A stretch of 64,000 nucleotides of DNA, taken from Juglans regia. Its lineage: Eukaryota > Streptophyta > Magnoliopsida > Fagales > Juglandaceae. The DNA lies in NCBI RefSeq assembly GCF_001411555.2, contig NC_049909.1, positions 21,562,623 through 21,626,622 on the forward strand. The letters run 5' to 3'. The stretch's first letter is position 1. Each line of letters starts with the position of its first letter. The notes beneath the pieces are model-generated. The model made no database searches. It was not told the DNA's origin and saw only the letters and a program-made list of their open reading frames with translations. Shown here piece after piece: positions 26,041 to 38,126 of the stretch. The position numbers were made by a program, and so were the translations under genes.

Positions 26041-27590
26041 TTAGTCCTGCAAACGCGTCTCTAAATGAGACTGTCGTTCTAAGAGAGACTCTAACTCTTG
26101 CTGTCTCGACCTCATATACTCATTCTCATGCCATGCAGCTTCTAAATCTGCCGTAAGATTATTAATTTGTGAAGCCGATGAAGTTGAGGAGGATGAACAA
26201 CTATGCTTGATAGATCGTCCCAAACCTCTTGCCATACTAGACTGCGGCCCGAGCACTTGCGTGAATATGTCTATGTCACTAGGAGAGGATTCCTTAGAAG
26301 CCGACTGCATCTCCATCATTTTTCCCTGCAATTTAAAAGGTAATGATCGTAAATGATTAGTAACGTATTAAAAAAAATAGAAATAAGAAATAAATTATTC
26401 AAATGTTTTATAAATAATTTATTTAACAAAATTAACACTGTTTACATAATTATCTGCACCGGCAGGATCCATCCACTCACTATACTCATTAGTATGAGCA
26501 GCAGCATAGACATGAATGAGGGAAAAGTTTTTAGGATCATCACGTTTATAACAAAATGACATTAGCAATTTTAAAAAGATAATGTTAGTACTTAAATAAA
26601 AAAATATCAGGAAAATAAATGAATTCTATAATTTTTTAATTACCATTTTTTCAGTAAGACGGTGGAATGACCTTAAACCGGCACGATGGTGGACAATCAG
26701 AGCGGATCTATTCTGTGAATTTGTAGAACTCAAGTACTACAAAATATATTAAGAATGTTAATTGTAATATGTATACATACAATATATAGAACGAATATGA
26801 ATGTAAATAATTAAAAGATATAAATGTAAAATACCTAATAATCTTGAGATGCAAAAAGATCACAACACTTTCTTCAATCATCTAACTTCATCTGCTGAAA
26901 AAGAGACTGCGCAGCCTCTTTCAACGTCTCAAACTTCTTGAAGTGGTCATGACATCGTCCTTTGTGACGACGGTATCGTCTAGCCATCAACTCATTCACG
27001 GTTCTCAAATCCTCGCTACGGCCAAAGTCGAGGTCGAATTCATCCTAACAAGGGAATCAGGTAAAAAATATAATATACTAATCTAGGTAAAAAAAAATGT
27101 ACTGAAAAGTAAACTCACCAGCACACGACTTCGAATGTGTTCCTTAATCTCATTCGGAACATCTCACCATGAGCGCACATAAAATGGAGCATAAGCTCGA
27201 ACTACTGTGCCAATATAGGAGGAAAGCACTGCTACACTATCATCCACTCCTCCAGTGGTATTATCAGGAATTGTGATCTTTAGTTTTCCGTGCCCTCTAT
27301 TTTTTTCAAGAAAGATTCCACGTGTATAGCCACGACCGCGACGTGTAGATGCATCAACTACATGATAATAGATAGTATAATTATAATTATATAGTTATTG
27401 AGATAAAAGTATTAACTATATATATAATTATCAACGACAATATTTCCTTACTGGTAGCTGTCGACTAGATGTTGTTCTCTTCTGTGTTAGCTTGATCTTC
27501 AGGAACGGATTCCTCGAGTGTTGAGTCCTCAATGGATTCAGGACTTGGACTTAGCGGAGGCACATTTCTTCGTTGTTGTTTTGGCGGCAT
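26041..27590 (-). pseudogene. CACTA tnpA-like (plant transposase, Ptta/En/Spm type) gene, decayed
   Basis: Read on the minus strand. A first exon starts at about 27590 (MPPKQQRRNVPPLSPSPES). A middle exon encodes RRGRGYTRGIFLEKNRGHG and VVRAYAPFYVRSW, with a stop directly after the W. A third encodes FDLDFGRSEDLRTVNELMAR and KFETLKEAAQSLFQQMKLDD, again followed by a stop where a Trp codon is likely. The last exon (26331-26041) is a Ser-rich, Gln/Glu-rich probable coiled coil (SRQQELESLLERQSHLETRL). TnpA-type proteins bind the subterminal repeats and pair the transposon ends. The two stops (TGA) make this copy non-functional unless read through. Confidence 0.65.
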
Positions 27591-27691
27591 TCTTGAAAAT
27601 AATTAATTATATCAAAGGAAATTAATTAGAAGAAATTATGAAAATTCAAGATATTTTATAGTCACCTATATGAATAAAATATTTAGTACTT

Positions 27692-30600
27692 TTATTCTTC
27701 ATCTTCAGATGAATTTTCCATGCTTGTTTCAGAATCTCCATCAATAACATCTTCATCATCATCATGCACATCTTTTTCATCGTCCTTATCCACCTCCTGC
27801 CCAGATTCTGATTCATTTTCATCTTTTGACTCTTCTTCTTCTTCTTCTTCTTCCTCACTTACTTGAATTGAATGATCATTTAATACAGACGGGTCGAGAT
27901 GGACGGGTCGGACATCATCTCTACACAAGGGGAGCAACTCGAGTGCACCGAGGTCAACAAACAACTTAATACCCTCTCCATCTTCCTGGTATGCCTCTAC
28001 AATCGGAGTGTCATCTTCATCTCCACTATTCTCGTAATCTGCACTCGTTCCTGCTTCATATATATTTCGAGGAACAAATTTTTGTACGACTCGCCAAATT
28101 ATCTCTCCACTATCTTCATCAGCACTTTTCATTGGATCAATCAAGTAATAGACTTGGATAGCTTGACAAGCCAATACGAATGGATCATCTTCGTACCATT
28201 TAGATGCAGTATTGACACTCGTAAAGTGATTATCCCTATGTATCGAAACCCGACCACCGCCTAGATCCCACCAATCACATTTAAAGACATATGTTACTGA
28301 CCCACCCAGATATTTCAATCTGATAATATCACGTATGACACCATAATAGTCAATATCATATGTTTCATGACTCCCCTCGACCAACACACCATAGTTTTGA
28401 GTCTTTATATTACGTTCACGGTCCAAAATATGGAATCTATAACCTCGAACAATGCATGCAGTGTATCAAAGTGCTCTATTTGAGGGACCACAGGCCAATG
28501 CATACAATTCAGAAGAAATTGATCCGAGATCACAAGCACGTTGTTCCAAAATCTAACAATTGAAATAGTATATATTTATTATTTCATTATCCAGAATTAA
28601 AAATTTCAAAATATAACATATATATAATTTTAGTTCATACACATTCTTCAAACCATCCGGGAAATTCTTCCTCGTGTCTTGCCTCTATATTTTCTACACC
28701 TTCCGTCCTAAGTTTGTCCATGTGCTCACTGTTATAACATGTTGCAAAAGAAGTATATTTTGAGCACAACAATTATATATAATTTTAAGAAAACTATAAT
28801 TATTCAAAGTATGGAACGACATACCTGAGATAATCATCAATCTTCCAGCAATTATTTAGCACATACCACCGAACTTTACTCAACTCTCCATCAATTAAAT
28901 TGTAACCTGTTTGTGCACCCAAGGGTCGTACATTCTGGGAAAACACTGATAGCTCACGAGGAGACAGAGCAGCAAGATCAACATTTCGCTCTTGATGATT
29001 AAATCGTGTCTCAACACCACGAAGATATAAAGAGCAAAATGTTAACCATTCATCGTGTATATAGGCCTCTACTATTGAACCCTCAGCTTCAGCTTTATTC
29101 CCAACAGTGCGCTTTAGTCGACCCAAATATCTTTCAACTGGATACATCCAACGGAACTGCATCAGTCCACCCAAAAGTACCTCTCACGATAAATGTATTG
29201 CTAAATGGACCATGACATCAAAAAATGATGGTGGAAAGATCTACTCGAATTTACATAGTATAGTAGCAATGTCTTCTTCCAATTTCGACAACAGATCTTG
29301 ATTTTCTACCCGAGTGCACAAATCCTTGAAAAACATACAGAGTTTAGATATGGCGACACGTACATTAGATGCCAGCTTCCCACAAATTCCCATAGGTAAT
29401 AACTTTTGCAAAAATATGTGACAATCATGACTTTCAATCCATTAATTTCCAATCATCAGGACTCACGCATCTACCAATATTTGAAGCATAACCATCTGGC
29501 AACTTCACACCTTGCAACCATTTGCAGAAATCCATCCTCTCCTCCCTCGTCATCGTAAAACATGCATGTGGCATGACCACCCTATTGCCTTCCACCCGCA
29601 AATGCAGATTATGTTTAATTCTCATTCTCTCAAGATCTTTCCTCGTCTTGATCGTGTCTTTCATCTTTTTGTTAATACTCATCAATGTACCCAGTATATT
29701 ATCATAAATATTCTTCTCTATGTGTATTACATCCAAACTATGTCGCAACTTGCATGACGACCAATATGTCAAGTAAAAAAAAATACTACGCTTTGTCCAA
29801 TTCAATTCTGTTGTGCCTCGTTTTCTCTTATTCTTTCCCCGACCTTTGCCAAAATTGTTCGCTCTAACATGTTGCAATTGTTCCACTATCTCTTCTCCAG
29901 ACAACTCTTTTGGTGAAATCCTATCCTCTACTCTCCCATCAAACTTGACACATTCTCTTCTCCATGCATGATTTGTTGATAAATAACGTTTATGACCCAT
30001 GAAACACAACTTCTGAGAATATTTTAGCCACTCACTAGCAGTTTCTTTGTTATACGTCGGACACGCTAACTTCCATTTCGTACTCCAGCCGGAAAGATTC
30101 CCATATACCGGAAAATCATTTATGGTCCACATTACCGCAGCATGCATCAGAAAAGATGTCGACGTAGATGCATCATAAGTTCTAACGCCTGTTTAACTCT
30201 TTCAGCTCTTCAATCAACGGCTGCATGAATACATCAATATCATTCCCAGGTGATCTAGGGCCAAGGATGAGTAAAGTTAACAAAAATTTTGGCGCCTTCA
30301 TGCACCTCCATGGTGAAAGATTGTACGGAATCAATACTACAGGCCATGTGCTATAACTTGTACTCATATTCTCAAAAGGGTTGAATCCATTGGTTGTGAG
30401 TCACAGGCGCACGTTCCGAGCTTCTATCCCGAACTCTGGATATTGATTATCGAAAGACTGCCACGCAAGTGAATCAGCTGGATGCCTCATATATGCGTCA
30501 TTCTTAACTCTTTTATCCCCGTGCCACCTCATATCATGAGCTGTTTTCTTACACATATATAGTCTTTGCAACCTAGGTTTCAAGGGAAAATACCGCAACA

Positions 30601-31375
30601 CCTTAACCAGCACGTTTTTCTTACCATTCCACCTGGACTTTCCGCATATAGGACATGCTTGTTTCTCCTCATTCTCCTTCCAGAACAATACACAATCATT
30701 CTTGCATGCATGTATGGACTTGTACTCAAATCCTAATCCCTTTCTCAACTGTTTCGCTTCATAAAAGTTCTTGGGCAATGCAGACCCTTCGGGAAACACC
30801 TTGTTAAATAAGTCCAATACCATCTTTATTGCTTTCGTCGACATCCCACACAATGACTTAATGTGAAGCAACCGCACAATAAATGACATTTTAGAATGTT
30901 TTGTACAACCTGAATAAAGTTCGCGCTTTACATCTTCCCACAGTGAAGGAAAATTTTCACAATCAGTCCCTCCACCACTTGAGGCATTGTCGTTAACCTC
31001 ATCCATAAACATCATAGCTCCAATGTGACCCAACATCTCCTCCATCTCATCCTGCTCATAATCCTCATCCATGTACCGCAAATAATTGTGATGATCGACC
31101 AATACATCTGCTGACTGTTCATACGGCTCACCATGCAGTACCCATCGCGTATAACCCAGATCCATACCGTTCACAAATATATGACTTTCTACTTCATCCA
31201 ATCCTATCGCGCACAAATTTTTACACCATCGACATGGACACTTAATGTAACCACGACTATCAGCAGAGGCTCGTGCAAAATCAATGAAGGTTCTTACTCC
31301 ACGTGCATAGGGTACGTAATCCTTTCCAAGTCTATCGCCCAGACGCATCCAATTTGTGTCCATTTCTAAAAACAT
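27692..31375 (-). pseudogene. CACTA TNP2-type transposase gene, decayed
   Basis: Read on the minus strand from 31375. It begins with a transposase-associated zinc domain (YIKCPCRWCKN). The TNP2/Transposase_21 core follows (HIKSLCGMSTKAI, CPICGKSRW, YFPLKPRLQRLY, AAVMWTINDFPVYGNLSGW). Next come a DUF4218-like part (HSLDVIHIEKNIYDN; RWMYPVERYLGRLKR) and a DUF4216-like part (27692-28426) with a long acidic Glu/Asp tail. TNP2 cuts and joins the transposon ends in the nucleus. Breaks seen: a stop after RNVRL (about 30400), a frameshift near 30180, a frameshift near 29440, and two stops around 29200-29260. The domains are in the usual order, so this was once autonomous. Confidence 0.85.
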
Positions 31376-31959
31376 CTATATATTAATAACACGTACATTG
31401 AAAATTCACATGCATGTCATGCTCCAATTCTCATTACTTTTTTGATAAGGTAGTTGGTCCTATTCCATTCGAGATTATATTCTCCATATTGCACAAATCT
31501 CGTCACTCTACTATTTTTCACGTTAGTAGAAATTTCGGCAGCACCTCCCATAGTTCTCCAAGTATACATGTTCAAATATCGGGATTGTGACCCTACGAAC
31601 AGTATACCTGAAGAACAGTAGAGGAAGACACCGAAACTTCATATTAAACGTGGAAAGTAGCGAGTAACAAAAATGTGCAATACAGATAATATAATCTCAA
31701 ACTGTCCACACTGGACAATTTAGGAATTAGTGGACACATAAATGTACACTAATTCCCAAATGGGTATAAGGTTATTTATGCAATGACACACCATATCTAA
31801 ATGTTAGTCTAATTGCTTAACTATCATAGACTCTCCAGTCCTGATAACTCTCAATTAGTGTATGTCAAGCCCGGAGGAGATTAGTCAAAGCCGGAGAGAC
31901 TATAACAATCAAGCAATTAGACTAAATACACTAAGATTTTATATAATTTTAATTATTAT

Positions 31960-32515
31960 CATTCCACAATTATAATCTTAATTGTTATACTCAATTGAGT
32001 GAGTTATTTATTTATATAGACAATAAATAAATAATTTTTATATAAGCATTTATTTGATCTTTATTTACTTACTCTTTAGTTTATAATAAGTAAGTATATT
32101 TACATATTCCAACTCTACTTATTTAGTAGGTTCAAGACTTTTTTATTGAAGAGTATTTTAAAGGTTATATTATTACATTTTAATTATTATCATTCTTAAA
32201 GTATAATTTTAATTGTTATACTTAATTTCAAAGGTTATAATATAATTTTAATTATTATAATTCTTAAAGAGTTATTTTAATTGTTATACTTAATTTCAAA
32301 TGTTATTATAACATTTTAATTATTATCATTCTTAAAGAGTTATTTTAATTGTTATACTTAATTTCAAATGTTATTATAACATTTTAATTATTAACATTCT
32401 TAAAGTATAATTTTAATTGTTATACTTAATTTCAAAGGTTATAATATAATTTTAATTATTATAATTCTTAAAGAATTATTTTAATTGTTATACTTAATTT
32501 CAAATATTATTATCA
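31960..32515. repeat. 68-bp tandem repeat in the CACTA element
   Basis: ATTCTTAAAG occurs at 32192, 32260, 32328, 32396 and 32464, an exact 68-bp period. Each unit also carries TTTTAATTGTTATACTTAAT. A looser half-unit precedes it from about 31930. The block lies upstream of the TNP2 start, between the two divergent gene sets. Confidence 0.85.
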
Positions 32516-33090
32516 CAATATATTCACAATAATTCACAAACTATTTACAAACTATACAAACAATAATCACAATATTTCAATTGTAAGCATAAAATAACAT
32601 GCCACATATATTAACATATTCCTAAACTTGAGTAAGCAATAAACATGTATTAACAAAGCTTTAGGACAATATATCTCTAACAATATAAACATATTCAAAC
32701 GTCAGTCACAAATAATAATCACATTATTTAAAATCCATATCATAATATATTCATAATAACTCACAAACTATATACAAACTATACAAACAATAATCACAAT
32801 ATTTCAATTGTAAGCATAAAATAATATGCCACATGTATTAACATATTCCTAAACTTGAGGAAGCAATAAACATGTATTAACAAAGTCTAAGAACAATATA
32901 TTTCTAACAATGTTTCTTGAAAACGTCATTCACAAATAATAATCACAATATTTCAAATTCATATCACAACATATTTACAATAACTCACAAACTATTTACA
33001 AACTATATAAACAATAATCACAATATTTTAAAAGTAAGCATAAAATCACAACATATTGATAAAGTTTAGAAATATACCTAGCTCTCACAA
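32516..33090. repeat. About 225-bp repeat, three units, with a fourth at 34730-34960
   Basis: TCACAAACTAT, ACAATAATCACAATATTT and GTAAGCATAAAAT recur near 32535, 32762 and 32984. A diverged unit at 34730-34960 ends with the same TTTAGAAATATAACTAGC(A/T)CTCAC stretch as the third. It has no coding content. Confidence 0.7.
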
Positions 33091-33268
33091 TATCGTCTTA
33101 CAAATCAAAATCTTCCAACTTGCCAAAGCAACCAATCCTTCAAAAAAATACAACACTAATTTATTAGAAATATTATATAACAAAAACACAATACAAATAT
33201 CATAAAATTAAAAAAAAAGACAAGAAAAATAATTTTTTCTTACCAAAACTCAACTCTCTCTCACTCTA

Positions 33269-33272
<4 letters not shown>

Positions 33273-33314
<42 letters not shown>
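33273..33314. repeat. CT microsatellite
   Basis: An uninterrupted CT dinucleotide run of about 40 bp, with a second shorter run at about 33341-33361. On the minus strand it is a GA-rich stretch ahead of the TNP2 gene and may lie in its 5' leader. Confidence 0.85.
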
Positions 33315-33316
<2 letters not shown>

Positions 33317-33434
33317 GCAAGAGCCTCGGGCCGATTCTCTCTCAACTCTCTCTCTCTCTCTATTGCGCGCACGGGAGAAGAAAAAATGATCCACTTCCTC
33401 CCGTGCGCATATCCATTAAGTTTTAAAATTATTA

Positions 33435-33945
33435 GTTCAAACGTTCGAACGTTTAAGTTGTACGTTCGAACGTTATATTTTTAGATAACGTTTGAACGTA
33501 ATGAAAAACAAGAATTATTCCCGCCCTGAACGTTCAAACGTTTTCAATACACGTTCAAATGTACCTTAGAACATAAAATCTAGCGGGAAATTTCCCGCAC
33601 TTTTATTTTTATGTTCGAACGTATCACAATTTTTCGTTCGAACGTCCATAGATTTACAGATTAACGTTCGAACATCTAACTTAAACGTCCAAACGTACAT
33701 ATCATCAAAGTGTTACCATATTTGAGCGGGAAATTTGCCGCACTAATTTTCCTAACGTTCGGACGTTAAGAAATTTGGCGTTCGGACATTTATAATTTTA
33801 TAGTGATTTTCATCAACTAACGTTCGAACGTATAGTATAAACGTCCGAACGTTTAGATCATCACACAGATACCTTAATCGAGCGAAAAATTTCCCGCCTC
33901 ATAGTTTAATGTTCGAACGTTAACTTGAAACGTTCGAACGTACCA
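33435..33945. repeat. Internal cluster 1 of the ACGTTCGAACGT palindrome
   Basis: Four perfect 12-mers and about ten variants within 510 bp, upstream of the minus-strand TNP2 gene. Short GCGGGAAATTTCCCGC-like palindromes are mixed in at about 33572-33600, 33725-33740 and 33878-33895. Confidence 0.8.
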
Positions 33946-33954
33946 TCCCTAATA

Positions 33955-34375
33955 TACTAACTTATAATATAGTATATATACTAAATTTTATATATCTATA
34001 ACTGTACTACATTGTATAGTATGATAGCATAATACTTTAAATGAGAACATAATAATATAGTATATAAACTATACCATATATATAAATCAATAATATATAC
34101 TAAATTGTTACTTATTAAATTTTGCATTATATATTAACTTATAATATAATATATATAGTACATTTTATATATCTATAACTATACTACATTGTATAGTATG
34201 ATAGCATAATACTTTAGATGAGAACATAATAATATAGTATATAAACTATACCATATATATAAATCAATAATGTATAGTAAATTGTTACTTATTAAATTCT
34301 GCATTATATACTAACTTATAATATAATATATACTACATTTTATATATCTATAACTATACTACATTGTATATATAT
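33955..34375. repeat. 177-bp tandem repeat, about 2.4 units
   Basis: AACTTATAATAT starts at 33959, 34136 and 34313, a 177-bp period. The units are very AT-rich and nearly identical, with only a few substitutions between the first and second. Confidence 0.85.
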
Positions 34376-35069
34376 ATATATAGACAATCAGAATGTGTAT
34401 TTTGGACACCTATCTTGATGTCTGAAGATATGTACGGCCCACTTCATAACAACAAACGCAACAAATGAAGGTACGCAACTACAACATGATCACAAGCTAG
34501 CTAGCTAGTCGGTCCTTTATTTTTTATTTTTTTTAAGACATAATTTATATTACACTCAAAATTTGAATAATAATCATATTCTAACTAAATTAGTATGAAT
34601 ATACTATATATACTTACTCCATGTTATATATTAAACATCATATTATCTGTATATTAAATGTTTTTAATCTTTACTTAAAAATAAGATCATAAACTTATAA
34701 TTTTCTTATTAAACATATTCAATAAAAATTCAAAAATAATAATCACAATATTTTAAATCCATATCACAGAATATTCATAATATTCTCATAACAATATTTA
34801 TACACATATTAATTCATCAATGAACACCATAAACTCACAAACTATTCACAAAATTCACAAATAATAATCACAATTATTTCAAGAGTAAGCATAAAATCAC
34901 AACAACATGTATAAACATATTGCTAAACTTTAGAAATATAACTAGCACTCACAAATTCAAAAAAACTAATTAATCTAATTTTCAATAATATTATATAACA
35001 TTATAATATATAACATAAACCTTTATAATATAATATATTATAGATAATATTTTGGAAAGTAAATTGACA

Positions 35070-36065
35070 AACGTTCGAACGTAATAATAATTACGTTCGA
35101 ACGTTTTGTGTATATAAGGCCAAAACCGAACGTCAAAACAACATTTCCAATAGCTCCATCGTCATTCTCTTGCATGCCGCCACGCCTCCGTCACCGCCAC
35201 CGTCAAACTCCGCCACAACCGTCACTAAAAGGTAGGCATTCATCTTTTATTCAAATAACATGTATTTTATTGATATTTGGATTGAGTTTGGTTTAAAACG
35301 GGATAAGTGGTGGCCGGATTTTCAACTCCATTTTCTGGCCACCACGGCTTGCCATTGGCCGAATAGTCACCGTAGAAATGTTTCTCGAAGTGTATACTTC
35401 ATTTCTACGGTGACATTTCGGCATTTAGAACCTTATAGAGTAATTTTCGAGATTTCAATAATGGTTTAGGAAACTCAGCCTGTGTCGTCAAGTTCGAACG
35501 TTTCACCAAGACGTTCGAACGTACAAAGTTTCAATTAAATAGTCGTTATGGCTTCTACGTTCGAACGTTCATTGTCTTACATTCGGACGTCATTTTCATC
35601 AATTTTACGTGCAAACGTTTAATGTATACGTCCGGACATACTACTTTTTAAATATTATTAAACGACATACGTTCGAACGTGAGTTTTTTACTTTCACACA
35701 TAAATCACATACGGTCGAACGTTTAACTATAACGTCCGAACGTAGTGATTTTCTACTTTATTCATGCTTTGACGTTCAGACATTCATATATTTACGTTTG
35801 CACGTAAAACAAATAGATTCGAACGTATAATATAAACGTCCAAACGTACGTCAGCCAATATTTATTTACTGCTTATATTCGAACGTCTATGTTTTACATT
35901 TGAACGTATATGTTTTATGTTCGAACGTATATGTTTTACGTTCAAACGTAAATGATATACGTTCAAATGTAAATTTATTTACATTATTTTACGTCCGAAC
36001 GTATGAAATAAATGTCCAAACGTTTTATTTTAACGTTTGAATGTTTATTTTGCTATGTTCGATCG
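35070..36065. repeat. Internal cluster 2 of the ACGTTCGAACGT palindrome
   Basis: Two perfect copies at about 35070-35105 sit just before a TATATAAGG stretch. From 35490 to 36065 at least three more perfect copies and over twenty variants follow, inside what looks like the first intron of the plus-strand gene. Confidence 0.8.
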
Positions 36066-37281
36066 TTAATACAGAGTAGCTTAAACTTAATACAAAAAAA
36101 TGCATTAATGTAAATAATTTTTTTTCCTTTTCTATTTTCAGGATATGGCTCAACCACTGCATACTAGGAAACGAGGGAGGGAATGAGCCACTCAGGACAC
36201 TGCTCGTATCGGAGCTCGTACTGTTATGGTAGAGCGAGAGGTCCAGATTAATGAGTTCGACAAACTCAAATGGCAGCAGACGAACCTGAGAGATGTTTTC
36301 CTCAGTAGAGACTGGGGAAATATCTGCACATTGAGGGGGAAGGTATACCCATCAATGGTTCAGGAATTCTATATGGGGATGTGTGACATGCCTCAGGATG
36401 CATCCTCTCACACCGTGACTATACGCGGTGTTTCCATTTAGGTATCACCAGATGTCATCGGCGAGCACCTCGGGATTCGCCGAGGAGTTGAGACATTTGC
36501 ACACTCAACACCCCGTGAGGATATAGGCACTTCTACATCATCTACTGGCCGCCCATTTGAGCCAGCATCAGCCAGAGATGCAGGCCATTCAGAGGCTGAG
36601 GATACTGACGTCGAGGCTCGAGATGATGACCGAGACGAGGATTTCTACATCCTCACCGAGAGGGACCGCATGCAGATCGAGCGGAAGAACGCCTTCAACC
36701 AAAACCATCTACTGCATTTCTTCCGCATATTGCACCTTATTGTTGCAACAAATGTCGATCCTGTGGCATATAAGATCACATTTAGTCGTCTTCGGGTACA
36801 ATTTTTTATACGAGTGGCACGTGGAGATCCTATAGATTTGCCACTGCACATCTTTGAGAGAATCCGTTATGAGGCGAGCATCGTCTCCACAGATAATCTC
36901 CCATACGGTGTCCTAATCAGCCAACTATTACTTGCAAGGGGAGTGCCGACCCAGCCAGAGGAGCGGGTCAAAGATCATATGAGCCCCCTCGACATGACCA
37001 CACATCGACGTAGCATTGGACAGGCGAGGGGACGCCAACCACCCCCTGTAGAGGATCTAGTTCCTCCAACGCAGCTTGAGCCAGATCATGTAGGGAGTAG
37101 TAGTCAGCATATGCCGAGTACATCTACAAGAGATGTGCGGCCTGCTTGGGTTGATGCGGTCATCACACAGCTGACTGCGCATATCAATCATATGATCGAT
37201 CGATCGCTCGAGGCTATATCGGCATCTGTTACCGAACTCACCCATCGTGTAACTATCCTCAACGACAAGGTTGTACCTTGA
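35174..37281 (+). pseudogene. Plus-strand gene in the CACTA element, similar to putative plant transposon proteins (Transposase_32 type), with two stops
   Basis: A TATATAAGG stretch (about 35111) precedes a possible short exon at 35174-35231 (MPPRLRHRHRQTPPQPSLK, then a GT donor). The main exon runs from the acceptor at 36141 (ATG at 36145) to 37281. It holds RDVFLSRDWGNICTLRGKVY, FYMGMCDMPQDASSHTVTIR, VSPDVIGEHLGIRRG and FNQNHLLHFFRILHLIVATN, then a Pro/Ser-rich tail and a short Ile/Val heptad-like C-terminus. The FY-M...HTV-IRGV...SP--I...LG order fits the domain of unknown mechanism annotated as putative plant transposon protein; this comes from memory of the family. Stops lie after KRGRE (about 36184) and after RGVSI (about 36440). 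It is read opposite to tnpA and TNP2. It may be a captured gene or a third element gene. Confidence 0.55.
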
Positions 37282-37569
37282 CTGAAGAGGTACGGAGTTC
37301 AACTTTGGCGGATAACGTTATCATCTGACTGTTGTTTACTACATTCTATCAAATTTTATATTTTATTTTTAATATTTGTAAAGAAAAATATTATTGAATA
37401 TTTTTATCGTTTTTTAATTTTAATTCTTAATCTTTTTTGATGTTATATTTTCCAACTTTAATACTAAATCACTGCATTTCAAATATATAAATATATACAA
37501 GTCAATTTTTTATACACAATAAAAACCACATAATTTTTAAATTAAAGTCATATTTAATTTAAATTTACA

Positions 37570-37745
37570 ATGAACGTTCGAACGTTATTAATTAACGTTC
37601 AAACATTGGCGCAAACATTTCACGTTCGAACGTTAATTAATAACGTTCGAACGATTGCGCCAAAACATTTCACGTTCGCACGTAAACAGCCACAACGTTC
37701 GAACGTATATGTGACGTTCAAAAGTAAATTTCCCATACGTTGGAA
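37570..37745. repeat. Right subterminal cluster of the ACGTTCGAACGT palindrome
   Basis: Three perfect 12-mers plus several variants in 175 bp. They are followed by AGTGACGGTTT and AACCGTCACT repeats that reach the right terminus. This mirrors the left end. Confidence 0.8.
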
Positions 37746-38126
37746 CGTAAAAAAAATCTCATCTGTCTTTAGTGACGGTTTCCAAAAACTGTCACAGAAA
37801 ATGTATTTTAGTGACGGTTTAGGGACTGTCACAATTTTCCAACCGTCACTAAAAAGTAATTGTGTTGTAGTGCATATATGCATGCATTAATAATATGTGT
37901 GCATAGTTCCATCACAAACCTGCATCTTGTGTCCATGATCTAGTGTCCTAACTGCAGGCCGGTACATAACGTCCGTCTTAATTTATATATATGATCATTT
38001 TTTGCATGTCTTGTACATATGCATGTAGATTCAATGGTCGGGATTTCTTGAGAAGGTTTAAGGGGAAGAGAATATTGTTCGTAGGGGACTCTCTAAGCCT
38101 TAATCAATGGAAATCTCTCACATGCA

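Larger units (their letters stand above)
25169..37872. mobile_element. CACTA (En/Spm) DNA transposon, 12.7 kb, complete ends
   Basis: The left end is CACTACAACA at 25169 and the right end TGTTGTAGTG at 37872, a 10-bp inverted repeat starting with CACTA. The 3-bp CAT lies on both sides (25166-25168 and 37873-37875). The intact TBL copy shows the empty site (GGTACCCATATATG). Subterminal DNA has repeats of GTGACGGTT/AACCGTCAC and of ACGTTCGAACGT. Inside are a tnpA-like gene and a TNP2 transposase on the minus strand and a third gene on the plus strand, all with stops or frameshifts. It is therefore non-autonomous in this state, though ends and TSD are clean. Confidence 0.93.

Noticed and set aside
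27899..28264. 121-aa plus-strand reading frame in the CACTA element
   Set aside because: It is the antisense shadow of the DUF4216-like and acidic-tail part of the minus-strand TNP2 gene.
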